Assembly: GCA_910589265.1 (NCBI GenBank)
Contig: CAJUTQ010000004.1
Span: forward strand, 62,001-126,000
DNA: 64,000 nt
Direction of reading: 5' to 3'
Source: an uncultured Lachnospiraceae bacterium
GTDB lineage: Bacteria; Bacillota; Clostridia; Lachnospirales; Lachnospiraceae
Shown here: positions 8,428-16,644 of the stretch, piece after piece
Position numbering within the stretch: the stretch's first letter is position 1
Layout: each line of letters begins with the position of its first letter
Program-made: the position numbers and the translations under genes
Notes under the pieces: model-generated
Told to the model about the DNA's origin: nothing
The model's database searches: none
What the model saw: only the letters and a program-made list of their open reading frames with translations

Positions 8428-9054
8428 ATGAGCGTTTATGGAGTTTCTAATCAAACAAACACAGATATTTACAGTAATTACAAAGCAGCATCTTCTTCCC
8501 AGCCTAAAGCTGAGAAACAGACATCAACAACTACTCAGGATTCCGCAGCTGTTTATGAGTCTTCTAAAAATACGCAAGATACTGTTAAAAAAACTTACAC
8601 ACCAAATACTGCATTAGTTAATAAGATGAAGGCAGATGCTGAAGCAAGAACATCTCAGCTTCAAGGCCTAGTTGACAAATTATTAAAAGAGCAGGGCAAT
8701 GCTTACGGTCAAGCTAACGATATTTGGAAGCTGCTGTCAGGAGGAAAATTAAAAGTTGATGCAGCTACCAAGCTTCAAGCTCAGAAAGATATTGCAGAAG
8801 ATGGATATTACGGAGTGGAGCAGACTTCCAGCAGAATCGTAGATTTTGCTAAAGCATTGACAGGAGGAGATCCTGATAAGATTGAAGAGATGAGAGCTGC
8901 TTTTGAAAAAGGCTATAAGATGGCTACAAAAACATGGGGTAAAGAACTTCCAGATATTTCTTCCAGAACTTATGACGCTGTTATGAAAAAATTTGATGCT
9001 TGGAAAGAAGAAAGCGCCAATGCAAACAGCGCTAACAACACTTCTGTTGTATAA
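8428..9054 (+). CDS. Conserved-looking soluble protein of unknown function
   Basis: 208 residues, no signal peptide or membrane segment. The N-terminal 60 residues are low-complexity, rich in Ser/Thr/Gln. The remainder is predicted helical and well ordered, with a compact C-terminal block containing GYYGVEQTSSRIVDFAKAL and LPDISSRTYDAVMKKFDAW. I cannot assign a function. AAGGAGGG lies 6 nt before the ATG, an excellent ribosome-binding site, suggesting high expression. The sigma-D-like promoter upstream raises a possible link to a motility regulon, but no flagellar gene is in the window. It is a solitary gene flanked by the divergent ispE and the convergent sipL, with three hairpins downstream. 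Confidence 0.75.
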   Translation: MSVYGVSNQTNTDIYSNYKAASSSQPKAEKQTSTTTQDSAAVYESSKNTQDTVKKTYTPNTALVNKMKADAEARTSQLQGLVDKLLKEQGNAYGQANDIWKLLSGGKLKVDAATKLQAQKDIAEDGYYGVEQTSSRIVDFAKALTGGDPDKIEEMRAAFEKGYKMATKTWGKELPDISSRTYDAVMKKFDAWKEESANANSANNTSVV

Positions 9055-9072
9055 TCTGAAGTAAACAGAAAG

Positions 9073-9112
9073 GAACCTCTTAAAGTAGATTGTAATCTGC
9101 TCTAGGAGGTTC
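9073..9112 (+). terminator. Terminator-like interrupted hairpin
   Basis: GAACCTC / GAGGTTC outer stem plus AGTAGATT / AATCTGCT inner stem, followed by TTCTCTTG. It is the first of three consecutive hairpins after the 8428 gene. Confidence 0.6.
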
Positions 9113-9128
9113 TTCTCTTGTACATAAA

Positions 9129-9161
9129 CAATAGAATCCACGCTTTGCGAGGATTCTATTG
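9129..9161. repeat. Intergenic hairpin, copy A
   Basis: A perfect 11-bp stem CAATAGAATCC / GGATTCTATTG with an inner CGC-TTT-GCG stem. The same stem followed by TCATGAA recurs at 60400-60431. Confidence 0.7.
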
Positions 9162-9169
9162 TCATGAAT

Positions 9170-9210
9170 AAAAGTGCAAAAGCATCATCATTTGATGTCT
9201 TTGCACTTTT
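9170..9210. terminator. Terminator hairpin between convergent genes
   Basis: AAAAGTGCAAA / TTTGCACTTTT stem with inner CATCA / TGATG pairing, ending in a T run. It lies just beyond the sipL stop and can serve both strands. Confidence 0.75.
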
Positions 9211-9218
9211 TCCATTTA

Positions 9219-10784
9219 TTATAACTGACCTAAAGTCTTTACTATAAGAAGCTTATCTCCTGCTTTCACTTCTGGTGTGTTTAATTCATTCAATTCCTTT
9301 AACTGTTGAATGGACACATAATATTTCTTGCCTATCTGCCATAATGTATCCCCCTCTTTTACAATATATCCTACAATTCCTGGGAGATCCTTTAGCTTTT
9401 CAGGATCTAGATCTTTTAAGGATATTTCAGATATGATATTCTCTTCCATTTTGTCAAATACAAGAGCTTGTAAGTTTAATACAATTTTCACTTCGATTTC
9501 TTCACTATCTATCATATTTGTAATCAGCTGCTCTAAAGAGCTTTCAATTTCATATATGCTATTTTTCTCAATACCTGGGATTTCTATTGTATGTTCAAAA
9601 GGAATACTTCCCTTCATGGAAAAGAAAGGTATCTTATCATCTGCTGTCACATAAAGCACCTGCACTTCCACTGCCCCTGTAATTTTAATTCCGTTTTCCA
9701 TTATTTGGGTCTCATCAATTTTAACAGTTCCCTCACTTGTGCAAATCTGCAATATTCTAGCCCCTGTATTGTTAATTCGAATTCTTTCATCTTCTCTGCA
9801 TTTTGCACTATTTTTTATTCGAAGATTTTTGTAACTTCCTATTTGGGTACGGGTCTCTACCTCTTTTGTAACTCCATATACATCTGTAAGTATCTCTACA
9901 AATTCTTCTTTATAAAGCTTTATGTCTAAATCCAGCACCATATCAATAGCAACAACTCTTTCCTCCCCATCATAATCTGGCTTCATTTCCAGTTCTTTAT
10001 GAATAGCGCTAATGGCAATATCGGATATCATCCCCTCTACGCAGCCATGACAGTCTACCGTGCCACTAAAAGGCAGACGGCTTTCGTGCCACTGTACTTT
10101 TGCTTCCTCTCCCTCTGCTTCATAGAGAATAAATGCAGCCACTTCACCTTGTACAGATATTTTTCCATCCAAAGGTTTTAGTTCAATTTGTTCGAGTCTC
10201 ACGCTCTCCCATAATATCTCAAAAATATTGGGCAGGTTGGAAGGAAGGACAATTTCCTCTTTAATGCGATAAATATCCTTCTTCTGTACAGCAATTTCTA
10301 CAATATCCATAGGTTTTTTTCGATATTCCAGCATCTCTGCGCACAATATATCTACTGTCGTCTCCTCATCAAATAACTCTTCAATGGAAACGTGTAAGGT
10401 TGTAATAGCTTGGATACTTAGTTTTCTGTTATTAATAACATTAATTGTCAAATCTTCCAGATCACTTTTAACAATAGGAGTATCTCCAGGTTTTGCACCT
10501 TCCATATGTACAAATTCTTCAAATTCTACTTCTCCATCCAAACTATGAATATTTTTTTCTGTTGCCCCGCTTTGATATAAAAGGGAAAAATGCAGACACC
10601 CTTTAATATTTACATGATCTTCCGATGCCTTCACTTCGTCAATCCTAATCTCCCCTTTGTCTAATATGACTCTATCAATATCTGATTTACCATCAGGAAT
10701 GTTATAGTCATCATCTACTGTTAGCTGAGTCACTGCACTGCACTTTTTTCTATCCATATGGACATTTTTTTTAATCAGTTCCAA
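9219..10784 (-). CDS. sipL: SPOCS (DUF3794) and LysM spore envelope protein, SipL-like
   Basis: In Clostridioides difficile, SipL links the coat to the forespore by binding SpoIVA through its LysM domain. This protein has the same architecture: repeated SPOCS/DUF3794 beta-domains (N-terminal TQLTVDDDYNIPDGKSDIDR, middle and C-terminal copies). The LysM domain covers the last 50 residues (VKEGDTLWQIGKKYYVS). Length of about 520 residues also fits. An ATG at 10820 is in frame, but TTG 10784 has GGAGGG 6 nt upstream and gives the usual family start (M)ELIKKNVHMDRKKC, so TTG is preferred. It lies 70 nt after pyrD and ends at a hairpin. Confidence 0.85.
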   Translation of the reverse strand: MELIKKNVHMDRKKCSAVTQLTVDDDYNIPDGKSDIDRVILDKGEIRIDEVKASEDHVNIKGCLHFSLLYQSGATEKNIHSLDGEVEFEEFVHMEGAKPGDTPIVKSDLEDLTINVINNRKLSIQAITTLHVSIEELFDEETTVDILCAEMLEYRKKPMDIVEIAVQKKDIYRIKEEIVLPSNLPNIFEILWESVRLEQIELKPLDGKISVQGEVAAFILYEAEGEEAKVQWHESRLPFSGTVDCHGCVEGMISDIAISAIHKELEMKPDYDGEERVVAIDMVLDLDIKLYKEEFVEILTDVYGVTKEVETRTQIGSYKNLRIKNSAKCREDERIRINNTGARILQICTSEGTVKIDETQIMENGIKITGAVEVQVLYVTADDKIPFFSMKGSIPFEHTIEIPGIEKNSIYEIESSLEQLITNMIDSEEIEVKIVLNLQALVFDKMEENIISEISLKDLDPEKLKDLPGIVGYIVKEGDTLWQIGKKYYVSIQQLKELNELNTPEVKAGDKLLIVKTLGQL

Positions 10785-10854
10785 AAAAATCCCTCCAGAT
10801 TCCAACTCTTTTTGTTTCATTTTATTCTTATCCTTTGGGCTTTATTCCAATTTC

Positions 10855-11757
10855 TTACTGGACTTTTCCAATTATATCATGGATATCTTTTACTTCATAC
10901 TTTTCCATATAATCTTCAATTCCTTTTAATACTTTTATGAGAGCATAAGGATCATGAAAATTCGCTGTTCCCACAGCGACTGCACTAGCCCCTGCCAGAA
11001 AAAATTCCACTGCATCTTCTCCGTTCATAATTCCTCCCATTCCAATAACCGGCAAACTTATGCATTGGCACACTTGATAAACCATACGAAGAGCAATTGG
11101 TTTAACAGCAGGGCCTGATAAACCTCCTGTTTTATTGGCTAAAGCAAATTTTCTCTTGTGAATGTCAATTTTCATTCCTGTAATTGTATTAATTAAAGAT
11201 ACTGCATCCGCTCCTCCTGATTCCGCTGCTTTCGCCATCTCTGTAATATCTGTCACATTTGGACTCAATTTCATAATAATAGGCTGTTTTGCCTTTTCTT
11301 TTACTTTTCTTGTTATGTTTTCCAAGGAAAGGGGATTCTGTCCAAAGGCAATTCCTCCCTCTTTTACATTAGGACAGGACACGTTTATTTCCAGCATGTC
11401 CACCTCCTCGTCTCTCAGGCGTTCTACAACTTCTATATAGTCTTCTTCTGTCCTGCCGCATACGTTTACAATGATCTTTGTGTCATACTGTTTTAAAAAA
11501 GGAAGATCTCTTTTTATGAAAACTTCCATTCCTGGATTTTGAAGACCAATGGCATTTAGCATTCCCCCATAAGTCTCTGCCACTCTTGGCACATCGTTTC
11601 CATGCCAGGGCACGCTGGCCACTCCCTTTGTGACAATCCCTCCTAAACAGTTTAAATCAATAAATTCTTTATATTCCATACCCGAACCAAAGGTGCCAGA
11701 AGCTGTCAAAACGGGATTTTTTAATTCTACACCTCCAATTGTTACTTTTATATTCAA
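10855..11757 (-). CDS. pyrD: Dihydroorotate dehydrogenase B, catalytic subunit
   Basis: FMN subunit of the NAD-linked dihydroorotate dehydrogenase (class 1B), step four of UMP synthesis. Motifs include NPVLTASGTFGSG near the N-terminus, the active-site region NVSCPNVKEGG with catalytic Cys, and GMGGIMNGEDAVEF at the phosphate site. I choose TTG 11757 as start: AGGAGGTGG lies upstream inside the end of pyrK, and TTG overlaps the pyrK stop as TTGA. The protein then begins (M)NIKVTIGGVELKNP, the normal family start; an upstream in-frame ATG at 11802 adds unrelated residues. Confidence 0.96.
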   Translation of the reverse strand: MNIKVTIGGVELKNPVLTASGTFGSGMEYKEFIDLNCLGGIVTKGVASVPWHGNDVPRVAETYGGMLNAIGLQNPGMEVFIKRDLPFLKQYDTKIIVNVCGRTEEDYIEVVERLRDEEVDMLEINVSCPNVKEGGIAFGQNPLSLENITRKVKEKAKQPIIMKLSPNVTDITEMAKAAESGGADAVSLINTITGMKIDIHKRKFALANKTGGLSGPAVKPIALRMVYQVCQCISLPVIGMGGIMNGEDAVEFFLAGASAVAVGTANFHDPYALIKVLKGIEDYMEKYEVKDIHDIIGKVQ

Positions 11758-12521
11758 GAAAAATCCACCTCCTGAGCTAGAAAAACAGGTCCATCTACAC
11801 ATATTCTCCTGTTAGAAACTTGAGAATGGCTATCCTTTTCTTTCATCTTACATACACAGGCAAGGCAGGCTCCTATTCCACATGCCATTTTTTCTTCTAA
11901 AGAAACATAGGCTGAAATTTCCCTCTTTTTTGCAAATTCAGCTACTCCCTTTAACATAGGAAGGGGACCACATGCCAAAATGACTTCTCCTCTATGCTCC
12001 CCCTTTTCCAAAATATCCAGCACATTGCCTTTCATTCCTGCGCTTCCATTTTCCGTTGCAATTTCTACACTACCATAGGGCAAAAATTCCTTTTCCATAA
12101 ATCTCTCCTCTTTAAAACCAAGGATAATTTCCTTTTCCCCTTTATACTCCTTTGCCAATTCCAGTAAAGGAGGGATACCAATTCCCCCACCTATCATGAT
12201 TGCCTTTTTATCCAATAAAGGAAATCCATTTCCTATTGGTCCCATCACATGAATAGTTTCTCCTTCCTTATACTGTGAAAATTCCTTTGTTCCCTTTCCA
12301 ACAGCTCTGTATACAATACGTAGCATTCCTCTCTCTTTATCCCTTTCACATATACTAATAGGTCTTGGCAAAAGTGTGCTTTCTCCTTTTGGATAAATGG
12401 CAATAAACTGTCCTGGTTTTCCATTCTCTGACAATTTTGTTTCTATCCACATGCTATATATATCTTTTCCTATCTTCTTCTGTTTAATGACCCTTCCCTT
12501 TTCTTTTCTCTTATCTTCCAT
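11754..12521 (-). CDS. pyrK: Dihydroorotate dehydrogenase B, electron transfer subunit
   Basis: FAD and [2Fe-2S] subunit that passes electrons from PyrD to NAD. The FAD-binding PRPISICERD motif, the NAD-binding GGGIGIPPLLELA loop and the cluster cysteines CGIGACLACVCK plus a distal Cys in RRICVDGPVF are all visible. The start at ATG 12521 follows TAGGAGGAGGCCA, in which TAG is the stop of pyrC, so the genes are almost contiguous. An in-frame ATG at 12569 would overlap pyrC. Partner of the adjacent pyrD. Confidence 0.96.
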   Translation of the reverse strand: MEDKRKEKGRVIKQKKIGKDIYSMWIETKLSENGKPGQFIAIYPKGESTLLPRPISICERDKERGMLRIVYRAVGKGTKEFSQYKEGETIHVMGPIGNGFPLLDKKAIMIGGGIGIPPLLELAKEYKGEKEIILGFKEERFMEKEFLPYGSVEIATENGSAGMKGNVLDILEKGEHRGEVILACGPLPMLKGVAEFAKKREISAYVSLEEKMACGIGACLACVCKMKEKDSHSQVSNRRICVDGPVFLAQEVDFS

Positions 12522-12531
12522 TGGCCTCCTC

Positions 12532-13806
12532 CTAGTTTTCATTTTTGAATACAATATTGCCCTTTGCAATGGTATACTCTACTTTCCCATAGAGATTTTC
12601 CCCAAGAAAAGGAGAATTCCAAGATTTTGAAGCAAACTTTTCTACCTTCCACAATTTATCAGGATGAAAAATAACAAGATCTGCTGTCTTTCCCTCAGCA
12701 ATATAGCCTTTATCCATTCTATATAGCTTTGCAGGGTTTATAGTCATTTTTTCTAACAACTCCATCATTGACAGCACCCCTTTTTTTACGAGATTTGTTA
12801 TTCCCAAAGATAATGCTGTCTCCAATCCAATAATTCCGCTGGGAGCTTTTGGGAAAGGAACCTCCTTTTCCTCTTTTTTATGAGGTGCATGATCCGTTGC
12901 TATGATATCAATAGTACCATCTTTTAATCCATCCAAAATAGCCTGCCTGTCCTCCTCCTGCCGAAGGGGAGGATTCATTTTTGCCATTGTTCCATAAATT
13001 GTTACTGCATCCTCTGTCAAAGAAAAATGATGGGGAGTGACCTCGGCATGTATGTTGCCTCCTGACGCTTTTCCTTCTCTGACAAGCTCTATGGACTTTT
13101 TTGAGCTTATATGCTGAATATTAATAGAAGCCCCTGTCTTTTTGGCCAATGCTATATCTCTTTTTATCATCTCCCACTCTGCCCTTGACGAAGCTCCCTT
13201 TAATCCCAGACTTTTCGCTGCTTTGCCAGCGTTCACGCCTGATTCCCATACATAGTTTGGATCTTCCTCATGAAAGCTCAAAGGCATGTTTAGCCTGACT
13301 CCCTCTTTCATAGCTTCTTCTACAAGGAGATTGTCCATCATTGGTTTTCCATCGTCAGAAAATCCTATTGCTCCTCCTTTTTTTAAAGCCTCCATATCTG
13401 TCAGCTCTTTTCCTTCCATATTTTTTGTAATACATCCAACAGTAAGAACTGTAATTCCTGTTTTTTCTCCTTCTTCCATTACATAGTTTATAATTTCTTC
13501 TTTATCTGCCACTGGTTTTGTATTTGCCATGCACACTACTGTTGTATATCCTCCTGCAGCGGCTGCCAGAGCACCTGTTTTTATTTCTTCTTTATGGGAA
13601 AATCCAGGCTCTCTAAAATGGACATGCACGTCAATGAATCCTGGCGCCACAATACATCCTGATGCATCTAACCTGTCCATTTCTTTTAAACAAGAAATAT
13701 TCTTCCCAATATGTTTAATCTTGCCATTTTCTATAAGAATATCTGTTTTTTCCTCCCTGCCTGAATAAGGATCCATAAGTATTCCTCCTTCAATTAATAA
13801 GGTCAT
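12532..13806 (-). CDS. pyrC: Dihydroorotase
   Basis: Zinc amidohydrolase that cyclises carbamoyl-aspartate, step three of pyrimidine synthesis. The metal-binding motif GFIDVHVHFREPGF and the late ATDHAPH motif are intact, and CMANTKP is present. Length of 425 residues fits the class I family. ATG 13806 lies 6 nt after GGGAGG; an in-frame GTG immediately before it is closer. It leads the operon pyrC-pyrK-pyrD; pyrB, pyrE and pyrF are not in this window. Confidence 0.96.
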   Translation of the reverse strand: MTLLIEGGILMDPYSGREEKTDILIENGKIKHIGKNISCLKEMDRLDASGCIVAPGFIDVHVHFREPGFSHKEEIKTGALAAAAGGYTTVVCMANTKPVADKEEIINYVMEEGEKTGITVLTVGCITKNMEGKELTDMEALKKGGAIGFSDDGKPMMDNLLVEEAMKEGVRLNMPLSFHEEDPNYVWESGVNAGKAAKSLGLKGASSRAEWEMIKRDIALAKKTGASINIQHISSKKSIELVREGKASGGNIHAEVTPHHFSLTEDAVTIYGTMAKMNPPLRQEEDRQAILDGLKDGTIDIIATDHAPHKKEEKEVPFPKAPSGIIGLETALSLGITNLVKKGVLSMMELLEKMTINPAKLYRMDKGYIAEGKTADLVIFHPDKLWKVEKFASKSWNSPFLGENLYGKVEYTIAKGNIVFKNEN

Positions 13807-13867
13807 CACTTTCCTCCCTTTCTCCTAAAGCCTTTTCTTTTTATGTCTTTCTTTACTAGATGAACAC

Positions 13868-13896
13868 ATTTTATAACAGACAGTATAGGAAAGCAA
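13868..13896 (-). promoter_or_regulatory. Sigma-A-type promoter of the pyrC operon
   Basis: On the minus strand: TTGCTT, 17-nt spacer, TAAAAT. It overlaps the foot of the hairpin that ends the upstream lipoprotein gene. Confidence 0.5.
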
Positions 13897-13930
13897 TGGG
13901 ACTGGAGCAAATCTTTGCTCCAATCCCATT
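13895..13930 (-). terminator. Hairpin after the PrcB-like lipoprotein gene
   Basis: AATGGGA-ct-GGAGCAAA pairs with TTTGCTCC-aa-TCCCATT across a 2-nt loop. It lies just past the stop at 13942. The minus-strand T tail is weak (TTGCTTTCC); the plus-strand side has CTTTTT. Confidence 0.65.
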
Positions 13931-13941
13931 CTTTTTGCTTT

Positions 13942-14352
13942 TCAATCAAAGACAACTGGTTCTTCTCTTTTTTCCAATTTTACTACAATATAAGGATAAG
14001 AAGCAGCTACCTTCTTTTCTTCTGATTTATCTGGTCCTATTAAATTCGTATCAATATAAATAGCATTTTGAGTTAAATACAAATCATTAACTTGAATACT
14101 GTATCCTCCTGTAATTTGTTCTCCATACCCCACACATATGTACAGATAACTTTCATCCATAAAGGTCATTTTGAAAGTTTCCCCTTTCTTTTTCTCAATC
14201 TCGTCCTTTAACTGCTCTGGTATATCTTCCTCCTTTACCACTGTAAAATCTAAATCTTTTAGCTTTTCTGACTGAATGCTGGCAGCACTACATCCATTAA
14301 ACAAAAATATTCCTAAAAGAATGAAAAAAATCAATTGTTTTATTCTTATCAC
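13942..14352 (-). CDS. PrcB C-terminal-domain lipoprotein
   Basis: A small lipoprotein of 136 residues. The signal peptide ends in the lipobox FNG-C (Cys21). The remainder resembles the PrcB_C domain (MTFMDESYLYICVGYGEQ, GGYSIQVND, then a hydrophobic PYIVVKLEK strand), first described in a treponemal protease complex. The molecular role in Firmicutes is unclear. The start appears to be GTG 14352 with AAGGAG close upstream, 3 nt from the start codon, which is short. No operon partner: it lies between plsC (divergent) and pyrC (same strand), separated by a hairpin. Confidence 0.7.
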   Translation of the reverse strand: MIRIKQLIFFILLGIFLFNGCSAASIQSEKLKDLDFTVVKEEDIPEQLKDEIEKKKGETFKMTFMDESYLYICVGYGEQITGGYSIQVNDLYLTQNAIYIDTNLIGPDKSEEKKVAASYPYIVVKLEKREEPVVFD

Positions 14353-14418
14353 CTACTCCTTGTTTTTATCAATCTATTTCCTTTCACTCTAAAATATTCC
14401 TTTGTCCCTATATTTCAG

Positions 14419-14447
14419 TTGTTTTTTCCGAAAACCTTCGCTATAAT
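14419..14447 (+). promoter_or_regulatory. Sigma-A-type promoter of plsC
   Basis: TTGTTT, 17-nt spacer, TATAAT, located 39 nt upstream of the ATG at 14486. Confidence 0.55.
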
Positions 14448-14485
14448 AAAAAAGATCAATACGACAAAGATAGGTGGACTCAAAA

Positions 14486-15232
14486 ATGATACGTTTTATA
14501 ATCATCTGCATCATTCTGTTTGGTTTTTTAATATTAAGCATTCCTGTTTTAATCATTGAATGGATTATAGGAAAATACAATCCCCATTTTAAAGACACAA
14601 GCTCTTTAGCTATTGTAAACTGTGCATTCCGTCTCATTCTTCTTGTAAGCGGAGTAAAACTTACAGTTCTTGGAGAGGAAAATGTTCCTAAAGACTGCCC
14701 TGTCCTTTATATTGCCAATCATAGAAGTTATTTTGACATTCTTCTTACCTACACAAGAGTCCCCCGCCCTACTGGCTATATTGCTAAGGCGGAAATGCTT
14801 CGTTATCCTCTTTTGTCCCATTGGATGAAATATCTTCACTGCCAGTTTCTAGACCGGAAAGATTTAAAAAAAGGAATGCAGACAATTTTAGCTAGCATTG
14901 AACTTATAAAAAGAGGAATTTCAATTTGCATTTTTCCTGAAGGCACCCGCAATGAAAGGGATGACGAAATGCTTCCTTTTCATGAAGGCAGCTTTAAAAT
15001 TGCCCAGAAAACCAACTGTCCCATTATCCCAATGGCTATAACAAACTCTGGAGAAATATTTGAAAATCATCTTCCTTTTATAAAGCCCTGCCCTGTTATA
15101 CTAGAATATGGCTCCCCTATTTATCCTGATCAGCTCTCCAAAGAGAATAAAAAATTTATGGGGGCTTACTGTCAAAATATTATGAAAGAAATGCTGGAAA
15201 AAAATAAAAACCTCCTTGATATTTCCGAATAA
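14486..15232 (+). CDS. plsC: 1-acyl-sn-glycerol-3-phosphate acyltransferase
   Basis: Acylates lysophosphatidate to phosphatidate at the membrane. The catalytic NHRSYFD (HX4D) motif and the substrate-binding FPEGTR motif are both present, after one or two N-terminal hydrophobic segments. ATG 14486 is chosen because AGGTGG lies 8 nt upstream; the in-frame GTG at 14474 is part of that same site. About 248 residues, normal for the family. It stands alone on the plus strand and converges on murF with only 6 nt between stops. Confidence 0.92.
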   Translation: MIRFIIICIILFGFLILSIPVLIIEWIIGKYNPHFKDTSSLAIVNCAFRLILLVSGVKLTVLGEENVPKDCPVLYIANHRSYFDILLTYTRVPRPTGYIAKAEMLRYPLLSHWMKYLHCQFLDRKDLKKGMQTILASIELIKRGISICIFPEGTRNERDDEMLPFHEGSFKIAQKTNCPIIPMAITNSGEIFENHLPFIKPCPVILEYGSPIYPDQLSKENKKFMGAYCQNIMKEMLEKNKNLLDISE

Positions 15233-15238
15233 ATCTAT

Positions 15239-16606
15239 CTATTTTGACAATGTTTCGATTATATTATTGAAATTCATGCTGTGAGATGCTTTTACCAAAA
15301 TGGTATCTCCCTCTTTTAAAATTTCTTCTGCCTTTTCCAGAAATGGAGCTTGATCATAAAAATAAAAAGCCTGTGTCTTTTTTCCACCTTCTTTTATCCC
15401 CTTATATATATGTTTTGCCTCTTCCCCTATAGAGACAATGACATCTATTTCTTTTAGAGCTCCATACTTACCCAATTCTTTATGGAATTGATCTGATTTT
15501 TCTCCCAAGTCTTTCATATCCCCTAAGATGGCCACTTTCCTTCCTTGGGCTAAAAGGAGCAAATCAATAGCTGCCTTCATGGAAACAGGATTGGCATTGT
15601 AACAGTCATCGATAATCGTATATTTTTCCCTTTCTATAAGGTGGCTTCTCCCCTCCATCCCAGGAACTGACTCAATTCCTTCTTTTATTTCTTTTAGTGA
15701 AAGTCCTAAATATCGTCCAACTCCTGCGGCTGCCAAAGCATTATATACCATGTGGCGCCCTGCCAGAGGAATTCTCACATCTATTTGATCCCCTTCTATA
15801 TAAATAGTACAAGCTGTTCCCTTTAATCCCAGATCCTCAATACAATCCGCCCAAATATCATTTTTTCGTTCGAAACCATAAAATGTGGGCCTAATCCCTT
15901 TTATATTTTTTAAGGACGCTAATTTGCTATCATCCCCATTTAAAAAGACAGCTCCCTCTGGATTCCAGAAATCAAATATTTCTGATTTCGCAGACAAAAT
16001 TCCATCTTGGGATTTTAAATCCCTGAGATGGCTATATCCAATATTGGTCAAAACACAAATGTCTGGTTTTGCAATTTTGCTAAGGCGGTGCATTTCCCCA
16101 AAATTGCTTATCCCCATTTCCAGTACAGCAACCTCATCCTCTTCCTCCAAGGAAAAAACAGTAAGGGGAAGACCAATTTCATTGTTCAAGTTGCCTTCTG
16201 TTTTTTTCACTCTATATTTTTCCTTTAATACAGAAGCAATCATTTCCTTTGTACTTGTCTTTCCAACGCTTCCTGTAATGCCTACCACCTTAATATCTAA
16301 ATTTTTCCTATAAAATTCTCCTATATCCTTCAATGCCTGAAGTGTACAATTCACAAGAATAATGGGGCCTTCTACCTTTGCTGGTCGTTCCTCACAAATG
16401 ACACATAGTGCTCCTTTTTCAAATACCTGTTCTATAAAAGTGTGACCGTCTACTCTCTCTCCTTTAATAGCTATAAAAATATAGCCTTTTTTTATCTTTC
16501 GGCTGTCAATGGCAACTCCAGTCCCCTTTTCCCCCTTTTTTTCCTCTGGCCCTTCATAAATGCCATTACATACCAAGGTCAGATTTTCTAAAGTCATCTC
16601 TTTCAT
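15239..16606 (-). CDS. murF: UDP-MurNAc-tripeptide--D-alanyl-D-alanine ligase
   Basis: Adds D-Ala-D-Ala to the peptidoglycan precursor. Mur ligase features are present: GITGSVGKTSTKEM as ATP-binding P-loop, NNEIGLPLT, the DDCYNANPVSM motif and an ILGDMKDLG motif in the C-terminal domain. Length of 455 residues is normal. It directly follows ddl (38 nt), which makes its substrate D-Ala-D-Ala. The start ATG 16606 is 13 nt after AGAAAGG of the recurrent leader motif. Confidence 0.97.
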   Translation of the reverse strand: MKEMTLENLTLVCNGIYEGPEEKKGEKGTGVAIDSRKIKKGYIFIAIKGERVDGHTFIEQVFEKGALCVICEERPAKVEGPIILVNCTLQALKDIGEFYRKNLDIKVVGITGSVGKTSTKEMIASVLKEKYRVKKTEGNLNNEIGLPLTVFSLEEEDEVAVLEMGISNFGEMHRLSKIAKPDICVLTNIGYSHLRDLKSQDGILSAKSEIFDFWNPEGAVFLNGDDSKLASLKNIKGIRPTFYGFERKNDIWADCIEDLGLKGTACTIYIEGDQIDVRIPLAGRHMVYNALAAAGVGRYLGLSLKEIKEGIESVPGMEGRSHLIEREKYTIIDDCYNANPVSMKAAIDLLLLAQGRKVAILGDMKDLGEKSDQFHKELGKYGALKEIDVIVSIGEEAKHIYKGIKEGGKKTQAFYFYDQAPFLEKAEEILKEGDTILVKASHSMNFNNIIETLSK

Positions 16607-16614
16607 TTATCATA

Positions 16615-16626
16615 CCATGCCTTTCT
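16615..16626 (-). promoter_or_regulatory. Ribosome-binding leader AGAAAGGCATGG (copy 4)
   Basis: AGAAAGG is 13 nt before the murF ATG. The decoy ATG opens ATG-GTA-TGA, a two-codon frame. Confidence 0.6.
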
Positions 16627-16644
16627 CTATTGGGACTTTCTATC

